Origin: Otatea glauca
Lineage: Eukaryota > Streptophyta > Magnoliopsida > Poales > Poaceae
DNA: 64,000 bases
Reading direction: 5' to 3'
Assembly (NCBI GenBank): GCA_036346275.1
Contig: CM070725.1
Location: 1,007,001 to 1,071,000, forward strand
Shown here: one piece after another, positions 32,217-44,060 of the stretch
How the letters are laid out: each line of letters starts with the position of its first letter
Numbering within the stretch: position 1 is the stretch's first letter
Program-made: the position numbers and the translations under genes
Notes under the pieces: model-generated
The model's input: the letters and a program-made list of their open reading frames with translations, nothing else
Told to the model about the DNA's origin: nothing
Databases searched by the model: none

Positions 32217-32229
32217 TGGTATCAGAGCC
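32217..32229 (+). other. Primer-binding site 2 (initiator tRNA-Met type)
   Basis: TGGTATCAGAGCC exactly, 4 bp after the LTR end. Confidence 0.8.
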
Positions 32230-32405
32230 GGAGATCAGCCGGACCTTGACCTGTAAAATTTTTTCCGGGGAAGGGTTGGGGAACCGGGATCGAGTAATCG
32301 TCCTGCGATCCCTGTGAAATCCCAGAGACCTGGTTGGATCGGTTCGGCTTGGTCAATACGACTACGCCTAAGCACTTGGTTCAAACCCAGTTCGTCTTAT
32401 CAGCG

Positions 32406-35150
32406 ATGGGCAAAGTGGCGAGGAAGGCGGATTAACAAAACGCTGGGGTTCAGGAGAAGTTAGACCATTTGTTCGCTCGCGTAGAAGTGATGGATACCAC
32501 ACAACAACAATTGGTCGTCCAATCCGAACTGATTGCGAAGACGATGGAGCAGAGTACAAAATATCAACAGCTTCTCGCCAAGCAGTTGGAAGCTACGGCG
32601 CAGGCGGTGGAGCGGATCACGACTCAACGATTTGGAGAGATGCAAGGATCAGGTGAACAGCTTCTATCCAAGGATTCAAATTCTGTTTTCAAATAAAATA
32701 CCGCCCCTGACCGGATTCTGAAATTTCGGCGAAATTCGGGTATTTCGGACAAATCTCGTCCGAAATTCAAAAACAAAAATTCAAATCCGGTTTGTTTTGT
32801 AACGAGAAAAATACCGAAATTTCGGGCGAAATACCCGAAATTTTAGTCTTTTTGCAATGGAAAAAAGTGGGTGAAACGATATCAAAACAATTTGAAATTT
32901 TGTTCGAGAGTCCCGACACATTGATGTTATTTCCATAAAAATTTCAGATTATTCTTAAGTTTTTGGAATTTTTAAAAATTCAAACATTTCTACTATCCTA
33001 TAAAACACTAACCGGCAATTTTGAACCGAATGAAAAATGGTTTAAACCACGTTATAAACATTTGAATTTTTTTACAAGGTTATTATGTATCTCTAATTCT
33101 CTCATAAAAATTTCAGATGATGATCAAACTGTATGAATTTTTAAAAATTCGAACAGTACTACTGCCCTGTTAAAAGGCTTACCGGCAAACCTGAACAAAA
33201 TGAAAAATTATCTAAACCACGTTAAAAATTATGTAATTTTTTTTGGATGGTCCTGATGTAACATTAATGTTTATTTAAAATTTTTAGATAATTATCATTC
33301 TCAAACAATGTTTAAAGATTCAGACAGTGCTACGTCCTGATAAAAGCCTCATGATCAATACATAGATTTGCTTTAGCAATAAAAAAAGTTTAAAATTTTT
33401 GAAAATTTTACATAATGGTGATAAGGAAGTTATTAATATCTCATAAAAATTTTGAATCATGATCACACTCCAGTGAATTTATAAAATTCTTACAAAGCAA
33501 AGTACCATTTATGTTCTTTTCTTTTTGATTTTTGAAATATAATATAACAAACGAAGTTCAATGCTTACATAGATTTGATTGACCAAACAAAAAAAATTAA
33601 ATTTTTTGAAGAATTTTTATAATGGTACTGAGTCAATTATTAATCTCTCACAAAAATTTTAGATCATAATCACACTAAAAAAAATTATAAAATTCTGACA
33701 ATGTAACTGTCCCAATTATGTTCATTCTGTTTTTGATTTTTTAAAGATAACAAATGAAGTTAAATTATTTTGAAATTTTTTATGTATGATCCTAAACTAC
33801 TAAGGATAGTATCATAAACTTTTCAGCTTATTATCAAGCTTGTACAATTTTATAAAAATCTGACAGTGTTTTTGCAAATATTTAAAATGTCTAAAAAATT
33901 CGGTTTCTCAACAAATTTTCATAGGAGATGACTTTCCTAAGGGTTATTGGACCAAATCCGGCCCTAAAAGTTTCAAAACCGGCCAAAAAACATGAAATTT
34001 GGTGAAATTTCGCCGAGAAAAACCGAAATTTCAGTTACTTAGCAATTTCAGATTTTTTTAAAAAAAAATTTCAGCCGGTACTTTAGATTTCGTGGTGGTC
34101 CAAAATCCGAAATTTTGGAGAAATTTCGACGAAATTCGACGAGATTTGGAACCCTGCTTCCATCTTTGCTGGGAAAAGGGGTGCTTACTCTGGCACCGCC
34201 GAAGTCTTGGCATCGCGTGGAGCTCAAACCCTCCTCATCCACGGAAGGATTGTGTATCTGGGTTCATTGGGATTTCGCTCTAACTGCTGAATCGGTGGGA
34301 CTGGGAAGAATCACGCCTAAGATGTCTTTCCTAGGTTCGATGGAGATGGACCACGGGTGTGGAGCAACAAGTGCGTGGACTACTTAGGATTTTCAATGTT
34401 CCTGAAGCACTCTGGGTTACAACAGCTACGATGCATATGGATGGCAACGCCACTAAATGGCTCCAGGTATACAAAGTTCATCAGGATTTAGGTGATTGGG
34501 ACCAGTTTATTCAGGCGGTGGAGGAGAAGTTTGGTGCCTTTGATCATCGCCGAAGTATGGAAGAGTTGGTGGAAGCCAAGCAAGTGGGTACGGTGGCCGA
34601 ATATAAGAATTGATTTGATTAACTGATGTTTGAAGTGGCCATGCATAATCCCTACTATGGCGATGAATTTTTTGTCTCCCAATTTGTGAAGGGTTTGAAG
34701 AATGAATTGCGAGGTGCGGTGCAAGTGCAGCTTCCAGCAACAGTGGATCGAGCGACTTATTTAGCCCAGGTGCAGCAAGATGTGCTGGATCGTACCAAGC
34801 TGTGGAAGACCAAAGTGGGTGGAATGGTTACGAAGACAGGTACTACAGCAAACAATCAAAAGGTCGGCACTGGGGAATTGTGGAAAGCACGGCAATTAAA
34901 AGAGTATCGGCGTATGAATGGATTGTGTTATCAGTGCGGTGAAAAATATGATCCCAATCATGCTATTCATTGCAAACAACGAGTTCCAGCCCAGTTGCAA
35001 GCAATCACATTGGAAGAACAGGGGGACATTTTTCAGATGAAGTTCTTGACATGCTCGAGTCTACGGAGATGGCTCCTGAAGAGACAGGCAATTTGTCCAT
35101 TAATGCCTTATCCGGTATCGACGAAAAAAAGACGATCCGGTTGTATGCCT
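32406..35150 (+). pseudogene. Ty3/gypsy Gag (Reina-like), split by a hAT element and by stops
   Basis: N-terminal coiled coil at 32406-32668 (LDHLFARVEVMDTTQQQLVV, LLAKQLEATAQAVERI), preceded by an in-frame stop near 32433. The hAT element at 32669-34156 interrupts it. The capsid resumes at about 34330: FPRFDGDGPRVWSNKCVDYF across a frame change, RIFNVPEALWV, MHMDGNATKWLQVY, FGAFDHRRSMEELVEAKQ. Stops at 34612-34614 and 34621-34623 interrupt YKN...FD...LMFEVAM. Then QFVKGLKNELRGAVQVQLPA, RRMNGLCYQCGEKYDPNH and a distal Cys (zinc knuckle), ending in a PR-proximal SINALSGIDEKKTIRL. No protease, RT or integrase follows; homology ends near 35150. Confidence 0.85.
32669..34156 (+). mobile_element. 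Non-autonomous hAT-like element, CCGAAATTTCGG family, copy 2 (1,488 bp)
   Basis: Left end CAAGGATTCAAATTCTG; right end inverted CAGGGTTCCAAATCTCG. The target duplication CTTCTATC (32661-32668) / CTTCCATC (34157-34164) agrees at 7 of 8. The interior is inverted relative to copy 1. It sits inside a gypsy gag, so it inserted after that element. Confidence 0.9.
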
Positions 35151-35400
35151 TATCCCGACCCCGCAGGCACCGCGCAGCCCCAGCACCCGACCTCCAAGGA
35201 TGCCTACTTCGCGGCGGTCCTCACCTCTCCACGATCGTGCAGTGCGACTTCTACCTGGAGCGCACCCTGAACTGTCTCCGCCTCCGCCTTCCGTCCCCCT
35301 TCCCGCTGGACCTCGCGCTCCGGGTCATCCGCTTCGCCGCGCCCGCAGAGCCCCTCCACACCGCACACTTCCTCTCCTAGCTCCACGCAAAGCCATCCTT
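35151..35400 (+). pseudogene. GC-rich gene-fragment-like segment
   Basis: Composition switches abruptly to GC-rich codon-biased DNA. One frame reads IVQCDFYLERTLNCLRLRLP, then FPLDLALRVIRFA to a stop near 35380; an adjacent frame reads DAYFAAVLTS just before. The style resembles N-termini of plant PPR-type proteins, but this is weak and unverified. It abuts the gypsy gag without recognisable LTR sequence, so it may be captured DNA. Confidence 0.3.
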
Positions 35401-35712
35401 CTTCCTCATCGACGCCGGGCGGAGGAGCGGCTCGATCGCGGGGAAGCGGAGGAGCGGTGCGAACGCAGGGGAGGCAGAGGGATAGCTCATGGAGGTGGAG
35501 TGGCGGCGCGGGTGCGGGGAGGTGGAGGGAGAGAGGAGTTCGGTAGTTGGAAGGATGGGAACGCGTGAGGTGCGGAGAGATCGTGGGTGAGACCGTGAGA
35601 GGTTTCGACGGATTTGACATCCAATGTTGTATCTCGTTTGTTTAAGCTAGATCTAACGGATAAAATGAACTAAAAAAAGAAGAGGGAGAACGGATGACTA
35701 CCATCGACTCTT

Positions 35713-35798
35713 AATTAGAAGTAGTAGAGATTATGTTGTAGTAGGAAACTAAATTAATTAGAAGTAGTAGAGATTATGTTGTAGTAGGAAACTAAAGG
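35713..35798. repeat. 43-bp tandem duplication
   Basis: AATTAGAAGTAGTAGAGATT starts at 35713 and 35756; the two 43-bp copies are essentially identical. Confidence 0.92.
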
Positions 35799-38286
35799 GC
35801 AGCTACTGATCAGGATTCTGATAAGTTTTCATGAATGCCACATGATTACATGAGGACTTTGCATCTTCGTGGAGTCCAGTAGCGTATTGCTTCAATTCTT
35901 CTTGGACTCGCTTGGTGTTTTCCTTGATTGAACGCCAGTGCATCCCCAAGTATATACGCGCATCTTATGTGTGGCTTTTTATTTTGTTGCGGAGTTCTTT
36001 GATATGACAGCTAATTTATCTTGATCAGGTTAGTTGAGCGTTCTATCGAGAAAATGGTGATAATGGTAATCATTTCCTTCATTGTCTGCTTGCACCCGTG
36101 TCAGGGTCGGCCCCCAAGGAAATTTTCCTTCCTGTTAGATGTGCATTGTCTGTTTATAAGTCCGGTTGTGTCGGAGATCTCTGAAGGTAATTATAGGGAT
36201 GATTATATTTCATTATATTTATAATTTTATTATCTTTTTTCTTAAATAGTATCATTATTTTTTATTAGCAAGTATGTGACTTATTTGTGAAACTCTATAT
36301 ATGACTTTGTGATGATTATTTTAAAGTGATCTCTAGTCAAGAATCATATAAGGACACATATAAATAGACTAGAATATGTATTGTTTGATGACTATATTTC
36401 ACGGGTGGATATGGAGATATCAAACCAATAATATGGACACATATTAGAGAACATGGAGTCGATCGATCCACCTTGAGACTTTGTGAGAACATTCTAATCT
36501 TACTTGTCATCGATTTGCTCTCATATACAATGTGTATGATATCCTTAGACTTGAGGTTGACGATGTACTCGAGATGTGTAATGACTTACTTAGGGTTGCC
36601 AAACGCTACTCCGTAGCTAGGTAGTTATAAAAGTGGCTTTCGGGTTTGTCGTGAAGCATGCCGCAAGGCATGGTCGATCAAGATGGGATTTGCCCTCCGC
36701 ATAACGGAAGAGATATCTCTAGGCCTCTCGAGTGGTCGGATTTGAAAATACACGCCATGCTACTCGCGGTTAAAGAGTTAATCGTAGTCGGGGATTCCAA
36801 GTCACGTAATCGAGAAAGAGTGGTCGAACTATCTAAACAAGGGTGGCATATTCTCACCTTGAATTTGACCGATATCGTGAGTCAAAGGAAAATGCATATA
36901 ACTAAGCATTGTTAAGGTTTGTCCGATATGATCTTTACATATACTCAAGTGTCGGCACATCCTGCTAGGCACCACTACCGATTAATGGTCGAGTAAGAGT
37001 ACTCGGGCCATGTCTAAATATATGCGAACCTAAAGAGTCACATGCTTAAAGGGTTGGGATTTAATTCTGATGGTGATCCGAATTTTGATGGGCTTTGTGT
37101 CCCTAATGGGCCTCTAATGTAGAGATCCATTATAAGGCATCTATATAAAAGGAGGGGGTGGTGGCTTTAGGGTTAAGAGACACTATAGGAATTCGGAATT
37201 CTCCAAACCCTAACTACCACACCTCTTTCACGCAAAATCGCGCAGCTGGCACTAACACTCCAGCTCGTGGTGTCCTACTCCATACGTGTAGATACCTTTG
37301 AGGCGCTTCTATGAAGCTTCAACGTTAAGACGATCCGCAACCTGTGACGGTCATGAGGAGTTGCTAGAGGAGGCGCAAGGCTAGTACGACTACAACTGCA
37401 CCAACGCGCTACATCGATTCTACTTTCGCTACAGATCTGCGCATCTAGTAGTAATTCTGTGATCTATAACTTGCAATGGCTCCTTAGTTACGCGGTAGAA
37501 AATTTTAATTTTATACTAGAGTAGCCTACCTCTTCCCTTCAAATTGGATCTTGTATGTTTCTATCCGGTGTACCTATATCAACTGAACTATTCATTTCTC
37601 TATATATATACTACCTACATTAAAGATGAGGGATTCCATCCAGGCAATCCTACCACCTCATCATTTCGTGGGGAGGCCGTCTGGAGATTATAGAAGCACA
37701 TTCGGGTCTTCTATCGGTTTTGTTTTGCAAAAAGGTCCTTCAGAAATTCCAAATTGCCTTTAGGTCCCTTCATAAATTCCTAAAAATCCTTTCAAGTCCC
37801 CCCACCGGCTCTTTCACAAAAGATCCATTCAAAATTTTCAAAAATACGTTTAGATCCTCCCCCTCTTGTTTTGCCAAAACAATTAATCATGGTTCCACAA
37901 GCTCGAGTCAAAAAAAACTCTCGCGGTTTAAGAGAATTGTTTGAGGCCTAGACCATACCTTCTTTAAAAAAACCTAGGTTTCTAGAAAATCACCCTCTTG
38001 CGGCATGACGCCGCTCCTATGTATCTAGTAGATCCATATATGCCGTAGGTTTGATATAGACGGATAGTATTTTTTTTTCTGTTCTTGGATTAGTGTGGAG
38101 ATTTGTAGCTTTTTTTTAGTTTTATCAGATTAATGTAAGATTTTCGAGCCTTTTATTATTGACGTGAAGCTTACGAAGGAGCCTCCAATCAGTAAGGTAA
38201 ACATGATGAGAGGTGTTTTAACCCGTAGCGTTGCCTCTTAATTTGTCTCAGCTCTTTAACGTCTTGTCAACTTTCATAACTAGTTA
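35799..38286. other. Unassigned region, LTR-like block near 36.9-37.6 kb
   Basis: An 85-codon ATG frame at 36658-36915 has no family I recognise. About 37130-37560 looks like an LTR or leader: CTATATAAAAGGAGG at 37140, then a CT-rich 5' UTR-like stretch and GGTTAAGAGAC. No ends can be fixed. The 37.7-37.9 kb part contains loosely repeated AGGTCC/AAATTCC phrases. Confidence 0.35.
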
Positions 38287-38510
38287 TACTCCCTCCGACG
38301 TGTTGATTTAATGAAGTTTTTTTACTATACTCCTATTTATCCTCTCAACAACATACATTTATTCATTATCACCACACACAAACTATTATCTCTCATTTTT
38401 TAAGATAATTAAGTGAGGTATCTAAGTTATTTTCACTTATACCTTTTTCAATTTCATCTCAACTTTAATTCTTGTGTAAAATCAAAATACGTCTTACATT
38501 TCTGAACAGA
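38287..38510. mobile_element. Stowaway-type MITE remnant
   Basis: Starts TACTCCCTCCGACG, the standard grass Stowaway end with a TA target. The opposite end, expected CGGAGGGAGTA, is replaced by other sequence at about 38505, so one terminus is lost. Confidence 0.55.
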
Positions 38511-38552
38511 TGGTGTAGCAAATAATTTGCATGGTGTAGCAAATAATTTGCA
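38511..38552. repeat. 21-bp tandem duplication
   Basis: TGGTGTAGCAAATAATTTGC plus A, twice in a row. Confidence 0.9.
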
Positions 38553-38694
38553 ATAATACGCATTATCTTAATCATGCATAAGCTTAGATCCCTTCCCAGA
38601 TAAAGTAACCATGATGAACGTGTCAACTGGTCATTTGAGGTTCATACCGAGCGAGGCCAAATAAAGCTATTTTGTTGGCCATGTATGTGTTAGA

Positions 38695-39422
38695 TAAGGT
38701 TCAAAAATCTCACGAGATCTCGAAATTTCTAATTTCAGCTAGGATTGAGATTCCAAATCTCAGCGAGATAAAAAAATTGAAAGTTAGGGTTTGCTACATA
38801 TTGATTTCGGTAAATTTCGTTGAGATTTCAGTTTTTGGACCGGTTTTTCACGTTTGTTGGACCGAATTTCTCATAATTTTTCTATGGTGAATTGTAGTAC
38901 ATTTTATGAGGAATACATGTAAAAAGTTTGCAAAAAATATACATACAAATTATGTAACCCTAACTCTAAACCATAGCTTTGATTCCGACCTTAAATGATG
39001 TATTTTGGCCTAAACCCTAAACCCTAACTCGTATTTCGGTCTTAAATAGGATTTCGGCCTAAATCCTAAACCATAACTTAGATTTCGGCATTACATGGTG
39101 TATTTCGGCCTAAACTCTAATTTTAATTTAGGCCTTAAATGATGTATTTTGGCCTAATTCCTAACTTGGGAATTTTATGTGCAAATACTTAGTATTTTGC
39201 ATTCAAACGGAGAGGAAATATAGATAAATGCTTGCATGATTTTTTTATATTTTTTCTAGCCTTGGGAGAAGATTTTGGCCGAAATTTCTGTTTAGGATTC
39301 CTCAAAAATTCCGGATTTGAAATTTGGTTTTTGAATTTCGGCCAAAATTCCAAAATCTCACCGAAATTTCGCTGATTTCAGCCACCTCGAGATGTGATCC
39401 GAAAACAAAATTTGAAACCTTG
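38695..39422. mobile_element. Non-autonomous hAT-like element, CCGAAATTTCGG family, copy 3 (728 bp)
   Basis: Ends TAAGGTTCAAAAATC and, inverted, CAAGGTTTCAAATTTTG. Flanks GTGTTAGA (38687-38694) and GTGCTACA (39423-39430) agree at 6 of 8. Its interior differs from copies 1 and 2 and holds a short array of GGCCTAAACCCTAA-like phrases (about 38985-39165), which mimic telomere repeats. Confidence 0.78.
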
Positions 39423-39430
39423 GTGCTACA

Positions 39431-40375
39431 TATATATGGAGTCCTTAACTTAATTTGATAAATTTACACGATCAGTAGATATCGACCCGTAGATTTTAAC
39501 CGAATATTAGATGATTATTGTTGATGAACCTGATTCATATATATTATAGATGCCTATTCTTTTTTTTCAAGGAAATATTATATGCTTATTCAGCAAGATG
39601 AGACATTGACACGTACGTGTGTTTGGTTGTAAGCATGACCAAATCGGCATAATCATGCAAGGACATATGTACATTCACACTACTTAATTGTGAGACCATG
39701 TAGAGGCCCTCTCATGAGTTCCTTGTTTGTTTGGAATTCATTGCAATTTGAAGTATGATTTTGAAAAGAGTTGGAAAACTTAACGTGTTGGTGTTTTTGG
39801 TTGAGGTTAGATCATCCAATTCCCCGGGCCAGATCATCCATCCCTCGCCTGGATCATCCAACCCCGGGGAGGGCGATTGATTTCCATAGTGTTTTTGAGT
39901 TAGTTGGGGATGATGATCGACCAAGTTCAGCCGACCCACAGGACTGATCATCCAGGTCCTCGGCATGATCATCCTAATTACTGTTTTGGGAGATTGGTTG
40001 GGGTTTTTTAGCGTTCCGTTGTTTCAGTGGTCATAGGGTTGGTTCATACGTTTTGCATGATGCATGTTTTTATTAACGTGAGAGTTGTGCTTGGTAATGG
40101 TTTCTTAGTCTTTGCTTGTGTGCAGGTTGCTTGGAGGACAATGGTTGTCAAAGGTGAGAAGACCGAAACTAAGCTACAAGAACTTAAGTTTAGAACAATG
40201 GTGGATGCCAGGTGTGGTCATATGACACAAGCAAGGCAAGGAGGGTGACAAGAACCACTGATTTCTATTATAATATATTTATAAAATCTAATAAAATCGT
40301 AATATTATGAAATCTCGCATATGATTTTCATGTATCTAATTTAAATATTTAAAAAATATTGATAATCAATTTTTT
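39431..40375. other. Spacer with five GATCATCC motifs
   Basis: GATCATCC occurs at 39810, 39832, 39852, 39946 and 39967, interleaved with CCCCGGG-like blocks. No gene is supported; the plus-strand frame at 40027-40248 has no recognisable features. Confidence 0.4.
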
Positions 40376-40700
40376 TAAAAGTTTAACTACAATTATATCT
40401 AAAATAACAACTATTTACCAATAGAGAGTACTAGTTTAGCTTGCAATAGTAGGTTTCAGTTGTTGCCATATATGCGTGGTTAAAAAAAAAAAGGAAAATC
40501 TTCTAACTACTGGTGTTCGCTAGGCATACGTTCTTTATCCCATCAAATGATCGATAGAGATGGCGGCGGGATCCCCAAGCAACTTCACGTATCTACATCG
40601 TCGTATACTCGTATCTCGTGTAAGGACCCACGGCTCGATCAGAATTCAGACCAGCACAGAGCTAGATACTTACTAGGATCACCAGGATAGATACGTAGCA
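40376..40700. repeat. Segmental duplication, copy 1 (holds the empty insertion site)
   Basis: Matches 41806-41990 plus 42302-42440 closely, for example CTAGGCATACGTTCTTTATC and GGGATCCCCAAGCAACTTCA. At the LTR position of copy 2 it reads GATCGATAGAGATGG without insertion. Confidence 0.9.
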
Positions 40701-41805
40701 ACGTTGTTAATCATATCGATCTTGTCGTGTTGTGTTGCAAATAAAAAAAAACATGAATTTTTCATAAAAATTCTTTAAAAAAACAAATATCACTAAAGGA
40801 GAAATATTTACGATGCTTTTATTTCTCTTGTTCTTGTTCTTGTTCTGTCATATGGACTACATAGACAAATTTAAAGGGGTATAAAAGGACTTGGTATAAA
40901 AGTAGAACTCTGAGTTAGAGTAATTAAAGAATTTGTAGCACATTTAGATCTAAGACGTGGCTATATTCGGAGTTTACTGACTTGTTTCAAAGTGTTCGAG
41001 TTGAATGGCGGGACAGTCGCTGCTTGACCAGATTCATGGTATGAGCTGTCAAATAATTGAGAGGCATATATAGGAACAGCATATACAGATAGCGAGGACA
41101 ATAGAAATAGTGGCTAGCTAGCAAGCTGCTATATTAGCTATAGTTTAGACTTATAGATCGTGTCTGTGTCACTTAAGTGACCATGCAAGATATATATCCG
41201 TTCTATTGAGTAGGAGTCGCTGTATAAACTTCATGCTTATAGAGTACTGCTGAGTAGGACTGTAGGAGTTACTTTAGAGACTGCTCGCGATCAAATGTCA
41301 AACTTATCGTCTGTAAGTTTACCTAGTTTTTCATGAAGTCATTATGTGCTTAAGGTCTATCATTCAATTACGTTTAAAAAGTTCATCTTGAAAGAGATAT
41401 ATATCCTAAATTTTATATGGAAGATATTCTACATCACATAAGTTTTTATAGTTTAATGCTAACAAATTTGTAACAAATCTACTAGTGCAAATGCGCAGCC
41501 ACACTGCTAGTTACACTTTTAAAATGATAGAAAACATCTGCGTTTCGCTTTCAAGGTCTAGAAATTATTAAACTAATCAATGTAAAAAGGTATATACCGT
41601 TGACTATGATAGGTCAGGTTATAATAATGTAGAGATTAAATAGATATGAGAGTTGTTATATTACACCTATATATGGAATGCAACTGCATTTTCACCATAA
41701 GCATTAGAATTGTATAACAAGTACAACTTTATGTTTAGATATAAACATATTTATTGTAGTACTAGTGGCATAAATGTACCAGAAATTCGGCTAGTTGCAT
41801 TGTCA
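40701..41805. other. Spacer, promoter-like block
   Basis: No gene. About 40960-41075 resembles 24394-24480 (see findings). Confidence 0.35.
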
Positions 41806-42442
41806 AAATTTCAAAAGTTTAACTATATCTATATCCAAAATAACAATTATTTACTAATAGAGAGTACCAGTTTAGCTTGCCATAGTAGGTTTCAGTTGTT
41901 GCCATGCATGCCTGGTTAAAAAAAAGAAAATCTTCTAGCTATTGGTGTTCCCTAGGCATACGTTCTTTATCCCATCAAATGATCGACAGATGTTATAAAA
42001 TGACGAACAAAATATGAAGAAGATCAAACCACAAAGAGAACAAGAGACACGAGATTTAACGTGGAAACCCCTTTCGGGAAAAAACCATAGGCGCCGACGG
42101 CAGAAATTCACTATTTTCTGGAGAGTTACAAACGCATGGGACGAATCGCCCGTGCGGCTTACAAGAGAGAATATATATAGGCGGGGGTGACCTAGGTCAA
42201 AAACGATCCATATCACGGAGGCCCAAGCCTACCGACGATAGGCCTCCGCTACGCTCCGTCAAAAGTTTGGCCTTCTCTTGAATTTGGATCAACAATCAAC
42301 AACAGAGATGGTAGCGGGATCCCCAAGCAACTTCACATATCTACATCGTCGTATACTCGTATGTCGTGTAACGACTCACGGCTCGATCAGAATTCAGATC
42401 AGCACAGAGCTAGAAACTTACTAGGATCACTAGGATAGATTG
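41806..42442. repeat. Segmental duplication, copy 2 (interrupted by a solo LTR)
   Basis: Second copy of the 40376-40700 segment, split at 41990/42302 by a 311-bp LTR, and ending at a 32-bp LTR remnant of copia-C. Confidence 0.9.
41991..42301 (-). mobile_element. Solo LTR of the copia-C family, 311 bp
   Basis: TGTTATAAAATGACG to ATCAACAATCAACA on plus, with ACAGA on both sides (41986-41990 and 42302-42306). Its last 32 bp match the LTR remnant at 42443-42474 beside copia-C, which fixes the family and the minus orientation. Confidence 0.93.
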
Positions 42443-42582
42443 TGGCCTTCTCTTGAATTTGGATCAACAATCAATAAATTCCACCTTGAGACAAATTCCA
42501 ACTTGTAGCCAGAACAATGTAGTCAACTCCCTGAAATAATAAAGAGAATAAAAACTGCCGACACCAAAAAACCCACTAGGGC

Positions 42583-43464
42583 TTAAACAGTAACACCGAC
42601 TAAGCTTGAGCAAAGCTCAAACTTAGTAACAGGAAGTGGCTTTGTCATCATATTTGCAGAATTATCATGAGTATTGATCTTGCATATCTTAATGGTACCT
42701 TGAGCAATAATATCCCGAACATAATGGTACCTGACATCAATGTGCTTTGTTCTTTCATAAAACATCTGATCCTTTGTAAGATATATAGCACTTTGATTGT
42801 CACAGAATAAAGTAATGCAAGATGCAACTCAACAAAGCTCAGTATACAGTCCTCTTAACCAAGTAGCTTCTTTGCATGCCTCAAAGATAGTCATGTATTC
42901 AGCCTCTGTAGTAGACAAGGCCACAATAGCTTGCAAAGACGCCTTCCAACTGACAGCACATCCACCAATGGTGAAAACATAACCTGTAAGAGACCTTCTC
43001 TTGTCCAAGTCTCCAGCATAATCAGAGTCAACATATCCAGTTAGGCCATTTGTAGTCTTTCCAAATTGCAAACAAGCATTAGAAGTACCACGGATATACC
43101 TAAAAATCCATTGAACGGCCCTCCAATGTTCTTTACCAAGATTAGCCATATATCTACTAACAACACTCATAGCATGAGACAAATCAGGACGAGAGCAAAC
43201 CATGGCATACATAAGTGAACCAACAGCACTGGAATATGGAATTCTAGACATATACTCAATATCATAATCAGAATCAGGACATTGAGAAGCAGACAATCTG
43301 AAGTGAGCAGCTAAGGGGGTACTCACAGGTTTCACCTTATGCATATTGAAACGACGAAGAACCTTCTCAAGATAACTTTGTTGGCTAAGATACAACAAAC
43401 CAGACTTTCTTTCCTTGATAATTTCCATCCCAAGGATTTTCTTTGCTGCACCTAGATCCTTCAT
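42583..43464 (-). pseudogene. Copia-C RT C-terminus and RNase H
   Basis: MKDLGAAKKILGMEIIKERK opens the end of the RT, then SYLEKVLRRFNMHKVKPVST, YSSAVGSLMYAMVCSRPDLS, GYVDSDYAGDLDKRRSLTGY and VALSTTEAEYM: RNase H with its Asp/Glu/Asp residues. A frame break lies at 42829-42765, after which FELCSSLVGV-type tail sequence ends at 42583. Confidence 0.88.
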
Positions 43465-43469
43465 GTCAA

Positions 43470-44060
43470 ACTCATTACTTAATCTGTGCCTTTAAAGTAG
43501 CAATCTCGGTCTTGCTCTTGGCAAAGAATCAACATATCATCAACGTAAAGAAGCAAATATATAGGTGACCCATTACTTGATTTGATGTAAACACAGCTAT
43601 CAAATTCAACCTCTTAAAACGTGTGAGAGCATAAATGAATCAAACCTTTTATATCATTGTCTTGAGACTGCTTTAGACCATAAAGAGACTTCTTCAATTT
43701 GCAAACTAAGTTTTCTTTACCAGAACAATGAAGCCCTCAGTTGATCCATATAGATATCTTCCTCTAATTCCCCATGCAAGAATGCGTCTTCACATTTAGT
43801 TGCTCAAGTTCAAGGTCATTCATAGCAACAATACTAAAGAGAGTACGTATTGAACTATGCTTTACAACTGGAGAGAAAACATCATTGAAGTCTATACCTA
43901 GGATCTGATTGAAACCTTTAGCAACTAACCTTGCCTTGAACCGTATAGGTTCAACTGCGAGACACTCCTTCCTTTCTTTTGAAGATCCATTTGCGTGAAT
44001 AGTCTTCTTTTCTTTAGGCAAGTGGACTAACTCTCAAGTGCCATTTTTCCGAGTGACTCC
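43470..44060 (-). pseudogene. Copia-C reverse transcriptase, N-terminal part
   Basis: Reads RFKARLVAKGFNQILGIDFN, DVFSPVVKHSSIRTLFSIVA and LELEQLNVKT (43940-43780), the fingers and palm start. The catalytic region at about 43560-43500 is broken by frameshifts. Confidence 0.8.

Noticed and set aside
32217..32229. TGGTATCAGAGCC as part of a tRNA gene
   Set aside because: No cloverleaf around it; it is the primer-binding site after an LTR.
36658..36915. 85-codon ATG frame as a gene
   Set aside because: No recognisable domain, promoter or splice context; left as unassigned.
38985..39165. CCCTAAACCCTAA telomere-like phrases
   Set aside because: Irregular phrases mixed with TTTCGGC inside a hAT element; not an interstitial telomere array.
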